Of a stretch of 64,000 nt of DNA, positions 49,601 to 61,600 are shown piece by piece. Under the pieces are notes generated by a model, which ran no database searches, was not told where the DNA came from, and worked only from the letters and a program-made list of their open reading frames with translations. This DNA is from Notospermus geniculatus (taxonomy: Eukaryota > Nemertea > Pilidiophora > Heteronemertea > Lineidae): NCBI GenBank assembly GCA_002633025.1, contig NMRB01000148.1, forward strand, positions 418,511 through 482,510. The letters run 5' to 3'. A program made the translations under genes and the position numbers. The stretch's first letter is position 1. Each line of letters begins with the position of its first letter.

Positions 49601-52600
49601 TGTAAAACCAGAGGGTGTGACGAAGGAGGTCACAGTCAAAACGCCAGATAAAGATGATTATGTTGATCTTGAGGATATTGAGATGTAAGTCAGAGTTTGC
49701 TCCTTTGACACACCATTGCTTAATGATAGAACTTTTAAAAGAACCTTCATTACAAAAGAGGGCAACACATCATACCATGTCATTTGGGATTTGAACTAGG
49801 ACCTCCAGACTGCCAGTCAGAGAGGCCCTAACCCACTACACCACCGCGGCTCCTAGACTGAAGCCTAGCACTAAATAAAAAAGTTAAAGTTTGGGTTTAT
49901 AGTCTGATATCAACAACGGTAGAGGTGTCATCCGACTTTACACTTTAACCCCAGTCTATCCTGAAACCTTTCAGTAGAACTCAGATGAGCTGCTCATTCA
50001 GTGCTACAATCCGAGCATTTCCGACCGGTACCCATTTATACACCTGGGTGGAGAGAGACCAGTGAGGCAAAAAGACTTGCCCAAAGTCTCACGTCCAGTG
50101 GGATTCGAACCCGGGACCCTCTGACTGCTAGTCGGAGGCCCGAACCACTACACCACCGTGGCTCCTCAATGAATTTGACAATTTTTTCCTACATTAGGTA
50201 CGATCAATTGGAAGATGCCGATGAGGATGTCACCGAGATTGAAAAGGAACCCGAACGTTTGTTGATATTCCGTCTTATTCTTGCCATATATCACGCCGTT
50301 ATATCACGATCGGAGATCGTCTGTTACTTCGTCATCATCCTGAACCATATGAATTCAGCCAGTTTGTTGACGCTGATTATGCCGATGTCAATTTTCTTAT
50401 GGGCGATGTTGTCTGTGCCGAGACCCTCCAAGATGTATTGGACATGTTTGATTACTTACCTTGAGGTAGGTCCATCTGAAATCACTGATCCTGATATGTG
50501 ACTATTGTCTGTTAGCTTGGCCGACACCGTAGGTTTGGGCTTCCACCTATCATAACCTTTCCAACACTCAATCAGACCCTCTGGCATTCTTAGATACCAG
50601 TTTGGTTCCTATTCTGCACCTGTCGTACCCAAACTTTGAGGCTGCTATTCAATACCACTATGGTTCACACATGTGACTCAAACTTGAGGCTGCTCTTCAG
50701 TACCAGTTTGGTTCACACATGTACATGTAATTCCAACTTGAGGCAGCTATTCAGCACCAGTATGGTTCACACGAGTGACTCAAACTTCAGGCTTCTCTTC
50801 ATTCCCAGTATGGTTCACACATGTGACTCAAATTTGAGGCTGCAATTCAGCACCATTAGGCTTCCTTTACATTGAAGTATACGGTATACGAAAACGCCGG
50901 TGAACAATGGCTTCACGGTCGTGAATCCTCGGGAAGCCTTTGTTAATCGGTGTTTTCGTATACCGTATACTTCTATGTAAGGGAAGCCTTATGGTTCACT
51001 TGTGACTCAAACTTGAGGCTGCTGTTCAGCACCAGTATGGTTCACTTGTGACTCAAACTTGAGGCTGCTGTCAGCACAGTTTGGTTCTCACATGTGACTC
51101 AAACTTGAGGCTGCTGTCCAGCATCAGTATGACTCAAACTTGAGGCTGTTACTCAGCACCAGTATGGTTCACATGTGTTACTCAAACGTCAGGCTCCTAT
51201 TCAGCACCAGTTTGATTCAAACTTCAGAGTACATGTACAATGCAATGCTTCAAATACAAAGATTTGATATCAAGGAAAAAAGAATCTAGCCTATCTTTTT
51301 GCTTTATTTTCAGTTCATCATGTTGATCAAGTACCTGTTCCAGTTTGAGTTCTTCCCCTGGAATGAACCAGGAGAGAGTAACCTACAGAGTAGTCCATTC
51401 TGGCCACCTAGAATCATCGGTATTGAGATGAGGCCTGACTTTGCTCTCTTCGATCTTGCTTTATTATTGTGTATATTCATCCATCGGTCCATTCTCAAGG
51501 TGAGTTAGTGTGATTGACCTCTACAACTCATTCAGTACCCAGACGCAGATCCAGGGGGTTCAGACCCCTTGCTCTCGGCTGGAAATCGTATCTCAGAGCA
51601 TCTAGGTGTCAAAATTTTGTAGGCAGAATCCCCTGGGTATTGCCAATGATTCACAGCCAGGATTGACCAGACTTCATATCTCAGACTCAGAGCATATAGG
51701 GCCGTATTCAAAAAGGGTGATCATCGCGCGATTAAGACTTAGACGCGTGTAACTTCACTAAATGCACACACTTCCACCATGCATTTGACGAAGTTACACG
51801 CGTCTAAGTCTTAATCGCGCGATGATCACCCTTTTTGAATACGGCCCATAGATTTTTTGAAATCGTGGAACTAGCTTTGAATACCGTACCAGCTCTAATT
51901 TGGCAAAGAACGAGAAAGCACAAAAATTGACACACAAAATGATAAATATCAAGAAGTCAACTTCCAGAATCTTGCGAATTTTCAACCCCAACTGGGGTCT
52001 TCCTCAGGCACTTTTCAGTTGGAGAGACCAGAAAATACTGAGTCTCAGTCTTTTCTGGTCTCTCCAACTGAAAAGTGCCTGATTAAGACCCCGATTGGGG
52101 TCGAAAATTCGCAAGATTCTGGAAGTAGACTTCTTGATATTTATCATTAGCTCTAATTTGGCAATTTTCAATGCTTCTTTTCGGGTACCAATCATGATGG
52201 TGTTTGAAAGTAATCTGTCGCAGAGTATTAAATAGTTCCTCGTACATTTACAGCGATACGGTTTGTGGAAAGACGCTCATGACGCCACAGCAGAACTTGA
52301 AAAATACAAAGGTTCCCGATCAACGATACAGTCGCTGACCCCAGAGAGGAGGTCGATGTCTAAACATAGCACACCAGAGAAGGGGACAGGGGCTAACGGT
52401 GGCCCTGAGGGAGATATACCTGAGAGGGAGCGACGTCTAAGTATGGAGGATATAGAGGAAGAGGATGAGAAAGAGAAAGACGGAAAGCTAAAAAGGTGAG
52501 CAAAGGTCTTTTTAATCTTTCTCTATGTTCTGTACTAATAACTTGACTCGTCTACCCCCAAGTCCAGCAGACGGCCTCTTCTGTCAAATTTTCTCACATA

Positions 52601-55600
52601 TTGTGGTACTGATCGGAAAATATTTGAAGGAAGGTTGTACCTACCAACCATCAACAGAATGTTTCTTCAAATTCTTTCGAATTCATATCAAAGGCTTTTA
52701 CAAAACTTCAGCAGAAGATATTGTGAGTACCGGTACTCAAGTTTAAGTTGCTAAGTTAGATGACAAGAGGACGCAGTCCTCAGTCCGATGTGCTGATGAT
52801 GACGATGACAATAGATCTAGGGTAGTGAATCTTTGCCCCGGCTTAGCCTGACTATTGAGCGTCTCTTCTTCAGGTGCTGCCTTTCCTTCATACAACCATG
52901 GCGGGAATTCTTTCATGCCATGACATGCGGCAAGTTCCGGATAAGAATAGATGTCTACACTGCAATGTTCTTCTGCGACATCGTTACGTTTCTTATTGTC
53001 GTCTTTGGTTACAGTTCATTCGGACCAGCGGTAAGTGCCATTCATGGTCTTCTCCAATGTGGGTTGTTGGAGTGGTGCAGTTTAGCATCGACATCTGTCA
53101 CCTCTGAGGTTGAGGGTTCAATCGTCAATCGGACCCTCTTCATGTGAAAGAGAGGGTAACATTGCAGGTTTTCTCCTGGCACTCTGGTTTCTTCCTACTC
53201 TGCATAAGATTTGCCTAATGTTTTGTGTACGGCTGATAATGCTGTATTTTACACTGAGCTCCGTGGCTTCAGCTATCCGCAAATGTGAGGAAACTTGACA
53301 GATATTTTCCTTGGAAGTATGTAATGTTTGATCCTTTTGATATTGTTTCAGTCTGCCGGTGAGGGAGGTGATGTTAACAGCTTCCTTTCTGAAAATAAGG
53401 TAGGTGGGTTGTTGTTGTTGGCTATCTGACTGAAGGCGGTTAGGGCTGATGACCGTCCCAGGCCCTCAAAGTCCAAAATGGACAATGTCATGCTCCAAGG
53501 TGTCTCTCACTGTCATGCATTGGTTGGCTGCTCATCTCTTAATACAGTCAGCCTGAAGAAGACAAACACTGTGACTTGAGGCATCTGGTTAGGTCTGCAT
53601 GCATTCCCCCCTCTGTGCACTTTGAAGTGCACTGCAGAATCTATATAGACCTTAGAAAACAAAATGCCTCAGTTCAGGAAAATACCCGTCGCACGGGACA
53701 GTAAGCCCTGGTGCCTTGTACTCTGTGCCTTTGCAGGGGCAAGTAAAAGACCCCATCCAAGTGAGGAACATGAGTACCGGTAGCTGGAGATGGCCCCTTC
53801 CATACTTACCAGGGCCAGTGCTATGGCTTCGGCCCTGATTGAAGAATCTAGTACAGTACAATACCTGTTCCCCGTGAACCAACATGCTGAAACATCACAT
53901 CTTCCTCTTCTTACAGATCCCTGGTCCCTTCCTTGCCATGTTGTTGATTCAGTTTGTATTCATTGTGATCGATCGTGCTCTCTACCTCAAGAAGTTTGTC
54001 CTCGGGAAGTTTGTGTTCCAGATCACACTCGTGATCGCCATCCATCTGTGGATGTTCTTTATTCTCCCTCTCACAACTGAAAGGTACGTACTCGTCGGGA
54101 CAATTTGGTGATTGATGTGGAAGTTACAAGTTTTGAAGTAATTTGACGGTCGTGGATTTAACAACTGTTCTGTGAATGAAGTTTTGGGTTTGACAGCTGT
54201 CCTGCTGAATGAAGTCTTAGGTACGAGAGCTGGGTTTGACAGCTGTCCTGCAGAATGAAGTCATGGGTTTGACAGCTGTCCTGCTGAAAGAAGTCTTGGG
54301 TTTGATAGCTGTCCTGCTGAATGAAGTCTTGGGTTCGACTGCTATCCTGCTGAATGAAGTCTTGGGTTCGACAGCTGTCCTGCTGAATGAAGTCTTGGGT
54401 TCGACAGCTGTCCTGCTCAATGAAGTCAGGGTTTGACAGCTATCCTGCTGAATGAAGTCTTGGATTTGACAGCTGTCCTGCTGAATGAAGTCTTGGGTTT
54501 GACATATATCCTCCTGAATAAGCTTTGTTTTATTTGCATTTTTCAGAAAATTTAATGATAATTTGGCAGCTAAGTTGTGGTACTTCACAAAATGTGTCTA
54601 CTTTGGTTTCTCGGCAACGCAGATAACATCAGGATATCCGACGAGGATCCTGGGTAATATCTTGACGAAGAGTTACTCGATGCTCAACAAAATTGCCTTC
54701 AAAATGTAAGTATTGGCAAGAACCAATGTGCACTCACTGAAATTGCTCTCAGGAAATCAGTGATTCAAGTGCAGTATTAGAGAAAACGGTGGGAAAACCG
54801 GGTATTATGCTTTCTGTGCTGTCACGCGGAATGATTTTTAGCTCACCGTGGTGAGCTTATACAATGGTTGTGCGTCCGTCGTCCGTCGTCGTCCGTCGTC
54901 GTCGTCGTCCGTCGTCGTCGTCGTCCGTCGTTGTCCGTTAGCAGGGCACGTTTCGTAACCGCTGGAGCTATTGATCTGAAACTTGGTACATATATACCCC
55001 TAGGTCAGACGACCCACGACACCAAGTTTCGGTCCGATCCAACTCTCAGCTTGGCCACCAGGTGGCGGAAACCAAAAACACAAAAAGTGCAATAACTCCT
55101 GAACTAATGACTAGATCATCTCCAAATTTTTATCATAGGTGTAGCTAATAAGGATACATAACATATATAACGGGTTTTTGATTTGACCTACTTTTCAAGG
55201 TCACAGAGGTCAAAGTTCGACAAAAGTAACGAACCTGCCAAAGTTTGTCATTATTTCATCGAGCGACTTCATATCTTGCATAAACATGCATTGGAGGGGT
55301 ACCTTATAAAATACCAAGTTTCGGCCCGATTGGATATCCAATATGGCCGCCAGGTGGCGTAACCTGAAAATCAAGGAAGTGGTATTACTTGGGAACGGCT
55401 TGACGCAGAGTGCTCAAATTTGATATTTACCTCCCTCTAGATGACCTTTACATGCATGTCAATTTTTGGCCCGTTTTGACTTCAAACGTGGCCACCAGGT
55501 GGCGTAACCCAAAAATCATCAAAGTGCTGTAAATCAGGAACGCCTTAACCCAACGCGCTCCAATGTGCTATGTGGCCCCGTGCAGATGACCTTTATGTGT

Positions 55601-58600
55601 ATGTGAAGTTTCGGCACGATCGGACATCCAATATGGCCGCCAGGTGGCGTAACCTGAAAATCATCAAAGTGCTGTAACTCAGGAACGACTTGGACCCAAA
55701 GCGCTCCAATGTGCTATGTGGCCCCTGCAGATGACCTTCATGTGCATGTGAAGTTCCGGCCCAATCGGACATCCAATATGGCCGCCAGGTGGCATAAACC
55801 CAAAAATCATCAAAGTCCTACTTGGGAATGACTTGACCCAGATTGCTCATAACTGATTTGTACCTCCCTCTGTCATTAGACTATTATGTCCAACCCGGTG
55901 AGCACATGGTCCATGGACCATTTCATATAGGCTCCTCATTCTCTATCTACCATCTTGTTTCAGATTTTTAGCCATCCCGTTCTTGCTGGAGTTGCGAACC
56001 CTGATGGACTGGATCTGGACCGATACCACCCTGGATTTGTTATGTTGGCTCACCATGGAAGACATCTTTGCCAATATCTTCCTGTTGACGTGTGAGCGGC
56101 ATGTGGAGGCAGTAAGTGTCAAGATGAAATTACACTGAGAAACCCGCATAACTTTTTAACCGGACAGGTTGGCGCTGTGAGTAGTTGTACCGAAGACGTC
56201 AAAAACGGAGCAAAGCAAAGCAATGACATCGCGTCGCGATGTCCTTCATGCGGTGCAACACGGACGAGAAAACGTAAAAAAGGTACCGGTACAACCGCTC
56301 ACAGCGCCTCCCAGTAGCAGTAGTTCTGCCAGTTCTTCATTAACCGGTACCAGTACAACTGATTTCTGGTGTCAGTGCTGACTTCTGATCATTTCAGGGC
56401 TACCCAACACCCCGAGCCATCAAAAAGCGTGGCCTCATGAAGTTCCTTATTGGTGGAATCCAACTTGCTGGCATCATCTTCATAATCTGGTTCCCCTTGT
56501 TGCTCTTTTCACTTGCCAGTGTTATTTCCGTGCCTTATCCACCCTTTGACAGTACGGTGCAGATCAGAATTGGAGGCTATGAGGTATGATCCATGTCTAT
56601 TTCAGTTTTGATACAATATAATCCCAGTCAATGCGAACATTTGAATGAAACATCGAAAGAAATGGACCGATGGTGGTTTCTTGTAGTATTCCTCACAATG
56701 GGCCGATTTTTTAAACGATGGCTAAGATAACCATCGGGTTTCATTAACCTTCAGTTGACAAACTGTTTGTTAATCAAAGTGAATTTTTCGATTTTATGAA
56801 TCGTTGATAGCCAAACATTCTAAAAGTCAAAAGGTTTACTTTGGTTAACTCACGGTTTGTCAGAAAAGCCGATGGTTAAACCGAGATTTACCTTACTATC
56901 GTTTAAAAAATCGGCCCAATGAGAGACTTTACTGCCATTAGAGGCCGCTTTGAGCAGTCCTAGAATATCATAAAATTTGACGTCACTGACGTAAGCCATG
57001 GCATCCAGGTCATTATGGATGACGTTGTGGCGTGCACTTTTCTCTGTGACGTCAAATTTCGTGATGTTCTAGGACCGCTAACTGATGGTGGCCTCTGATG
57101 GCCTCCATTGTGAAACTGATGCCTAAGTTGCGAAAGTTGTTGTGAGTACTTGGGCAGTAGTCAGTATGTTTGAAACTTTCATTTGTCTCTCTCTTCAGCC
57201 CATCTTCCACATGAGTGCCCAGCAGCAGTTTATTAATCCGATTAACCCCCAACAATTTGACAAATTGAAAGTCAAGTATACAGCTCAAGGAGATGACAAG
57301 GTAGGGACTTCAACAATGGGGTTGTAGCCATTCTTTTTCTACCATTTGATGGCGCTGCGACCGTATCAACTTTTCCACTGTGACGTTGTATGGAACGCCA
57401 ACATCACACTGCCGTGATGTCGTGGCTTCATGCTCTTACCTCGTATTGCCACGGAGATGATGTCCTCAAGACAATGAAAAGGCATGATACGGTCGCAGCG
57501 ACATCTTTCCGTGGAGAAGTGGCGATGACCTCATTCTGGTCTATAAGACAAAAACAGGACTATCAGATGAAAATATACAAAGAAAACGTGCATTAACTGA
57601 TCAGCACCAAGGTTGTAGGAGACAGTATCTTCTCTGGTGAAGAAGGTGGTTGATTGTAAAACAACCATTCTTCAAATTTTTTTCAATCAATACCAAAGGA
57701 TTTTATGTGAGAAAACTGACTGAAAATGCCGTCTGCTGGACCCTGGGGGTGGATGAGTTTGTCATTGTCTCCTCTGACCAGAGGTTTTGGCTTTTTGGCT
57801 TCATTGCTGTTAACGGATGTTGACTTTTATGATTCATTTGGTTCTCTCTCTTGTTCCAGGGAGCCGTTGGCTTCTTTACAAATTATGACAACACCGATGT
57901 TCGTGTGATCACAATTCTTGGTAACTCGTCCTCAGCGTGGAGCATCAGCTCACCGAGTCAGAAGGCCCTGCGTGAAGACCTCCTGTCTACAAACCCTATC
58001 AATGTCTATTTCGACATATCATTTACTAGGTGAGCATTGCAGAGTATAGACCTGTCTAATGAAGAAGCGTATCATGGCAGAAACTTCCTTTAGACCTGGG
58101 GAAGTGAGAAAAAAGGACTGTTGAGTTCATTGAATTCTTTGTCAGAACAAAAAATAGTCAGGTTCTGAACTATGGTCATTTTGTTTTGCGTACAAACTCT
58201 TCATTTAGTTACTTTGAAGAAAGCAGGCTTCCGGCTCCAATAGTCCTTTATTACTTTAAATAGTCTTGTAATTCACTTTTCTTAAAGCCCCACTGTATTG
58301 AATTTTACGATATTTTCAAAATGTTAGGAGAGTGCACATAGAGGTCTCATAGCACGTGAAGGTCCCCAAAATGCTTGCCTGATACATTACTTCAGAGAAT
58401 CATGGCCTAGTTTTCAGCACACATTGAAAAAACTACACTGACGTCGTGACGTTGTGCACTGACATCGAGAATCGCGGCAATGATTCGTGTTTTTCAAATT
58501 GAATACAGTGGGGCTTTAAGAAAGCCCTTGGATGAAAGACTCTGTTAGGATTTACCGGTTCACTCTGCTGAGTCAACTCTGGATGAAACCTATGAAATGT

Positions 58601-61600
58601 GTGGAGTTTTGCATGCCAGCCCTTGTCATGTAGTTACAACTAATATATTGGATTGATAGCCTGTAATTGACAATAGTACCAATACCCTGTCAGCTGTATG
58701 GCTGGAAGACTCACATGGCTATACTAAAAAGCATGCTGGCTCTATAGCCATTATACCTGCATAACTCTCCTGAATCATATTCTAACACAGTTCTCATTGG
58801 ATTCCTGCTTCTGGTAGGCATGGAGTAGGCCTACTGTCAGCCGAGTAAGGATCCGAGTATGCCAATTCGTTCATTCCCTGTGCTTCATCCTGAGGTCAAC
58901 TCGTTTGACACCTAATAGATCGCCTATTTCCGTTTCTGTAAAACTGTAGTGGTTTTGGTTTTGTAGTAGGTTTCAGAAAACATCCAAGTTGCAATAACGT
59001 CAAAGCAGTGGTCCTGAACTCGGGGCCATCACTGCAACTTGGGTTATTTCTGAGGTTTGAATACTAGTTTTAGGAAGGAGTAGTTTGATTTTATCATTTT
59101 GTTGTAAAGAAAGTAAAATCTAGTCCTATTTCCCAAATGTTTCTTTAGCCGGATGTGAGTATAACATGCATGTTGTGTTCACAACGATGTCTCCCCTTAA
59201 AAAGCTGGGAATGTTTCGCCATATCGTGATATGGCAGGCGATTTTCAGATCTTCTAAGTTTTGTTCTCTATCCTTTTGCCCTTTGTATGGCAGAGTGTTA
59301 CGATGCACAAAGTTTTTCTCTCTTCATGAAGATTCTTGCATCAATTCAACTGGATTTTCAACTTGAAAACTTAAGCATGTCACCTCCACAATTCTGTACT
59401 GTTTAGTTGGTTTGATTGTATATTGACATCCCACACTATCAAAAGTGAAAAGCAACACAAATCAGGGGCGGATCCACAATTTCGGGAAAGAGGGGGCACA
59501 CTGTGCTACAAAACATTGAAATCTGTGGTGAATTTCTAATGATTTACTCTAAATTTCAGAATATCACGGTCGATTTTACAGATTTGTTCGCCAAAAGAGG
59601 GGGCGTGTGCCGGATCCCTTGGATCCGCGCCTGCAAATGAATTTGTAATGCAGTTGTGCTTTTGTGGAAATGAGCTGAGGGAACAATTTTCTGCATAAAA
59701 CTCTGCTACGGGGTTATAAATGTTTAGTTGTGTCTCAGGTTTATTTTTTGTCCTTCATGAACCCGGCTTCCCCAGGTACACTGCATCCCCTCCTTACACA
59801 AGCATACATCCAGCCAGCCCAAAAAGCACAATTTCATTCTTGACAAAGATTCTCCAAGCACTGTTCAGCTCATGATATACCTGCTTCATATTTATACAAG
59901 CATGCAGCTATTGGTAATGAAATCACAATATCCTACCTTGGATATTTTTCAGCTTTGAATTCCTGTCAAAAGAATTTTCCATTTGGTTTTGGCATGACTA
60001 TTTTAAAGCAATGGTTGCATGGTGTTTAAGCTACTCTGCCATGAATCATGACATGTGACATCAATTTGACTACCGGGTAATCATACTCCCATAGTTTGTT
60101 ATATGTTTATGAGGCATAATGCAAGAACATCCTCTTCTCGTATACATGTATGCGAAGTGATCCCTTACAATTTGTCTTGAAGTCTGTATTCATCAAAATC
60201 AAAATGAAACTGAACTGTACATTTATAAGATCCCTTGTTTAGCAATGCACACACTACACCAATCATATTTGAAAACCTACTTGTGTCAGTGGTGTAACTT
60301 TGGTCAGATCCAGTAATAATATGTGACCTTCCACAGCAAAACCAGTCGCATGTTGCTCAGAAGTTGAGCCTCAACGTACTAAGATGACACCAGGAAAGAA
60401 TGGAAGAAATACCGGTGGATCATTTTAGATTGCACAATAGACAGACCAATATTGAAACTGACAAACTTTTTGGTCTCATCCTGCAAGCGAATAGCACCAT
60501 GTGCCTGGTTTTGCTGTGGAAGGTCACATATGATGTCATTTTCAAATAGTCCTATGAGACGATGTGTTACCACAGACTGATTCAAAACAAGGTCAGCTAT
60601 CACAGAGGGTAGATTAGTTGTGGAAAAATTACATTCTGAGTTAATTAGATGTTCTTTCAGCATTCACTCCCTGTTTGTGTTTGGTGACGAAGGGAGTGAG
60701 CATTAAGAACGACTGATTACCTCAGAATGAGAATTGAGGGCATCTGTCCATTGCTGTTATCTGCCACTCTCTTAAGTCTCAAGCCCTTGACCATACTTTC
60801 AATGTGACATTGAATTAACTCTGGAATTGACCAAATCCATATAATGTCCTATCCACCTCCTTAGGTCCTCAACTTTGTCTTTGATGTTATAACAATGGTT
60901 GTACTCATGTATCTGCCAGATTTATCTGGCAGTGCTACGGTGTGCATAGCTTCCCCCAAACGCCATGTTGTCAACTTCTAAAATGTTTAGGTGGTGAACT
61001 ATCAAACTGCAATGTGTAAGGCACTATTCCACTTGTGAGTTGGCTCTCTATGGGCAACTCAAAAATGAGCTTGTGGCTTTCTATGGGCAGCTCAAATATG
61101 AGCTCGTGGCTCTCTCTGGGCAACTCTAATGTGAGCTTGTGGCTCTCTATGGGTAACACAGCTTTGAGCTTGTGGCTCTCTATGGGCAACTCAACTATGA
61201 GTGTTGTCATTGGTTTCAGTGTATTAGTGATATGGAAACAAAGAATGCTAGATCTCCCCTTGAAAGCCAACTCGCAGGATTAAACTCTCAAGTGGAGCAG
61301 TGCCCTGAGATGTGCATTATGTTGTCAGCATTACTGTATAATATGACTTATCCGGCCACCGCGGCCAACCTGCGAACCACGGGAATTATTGAATATACAC
61401 GATCCAGGCCAAGTTATGAAAGGCCTAGTTAGGGTTACACATCACTTGTGAGTTTCTTTTCAACGGCAGACCACAGTTTTATTCCACAGTAGGCCTATAG
61501 GTTTAATTGACATCATTTACAAATCGTACTGGTCAGTTCATTTTGACAGAAGTGAAACTGACCCTCACCGCGGGATATCCATTACGATGCTCACCAGGCG

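Noticed and set aside
54217-54588. Long open frames on both strands
   Set aside because: They are created by the 33-bp tandem repeat, whose length is a multiple of three. The region is an intron between exons 33 and 34.
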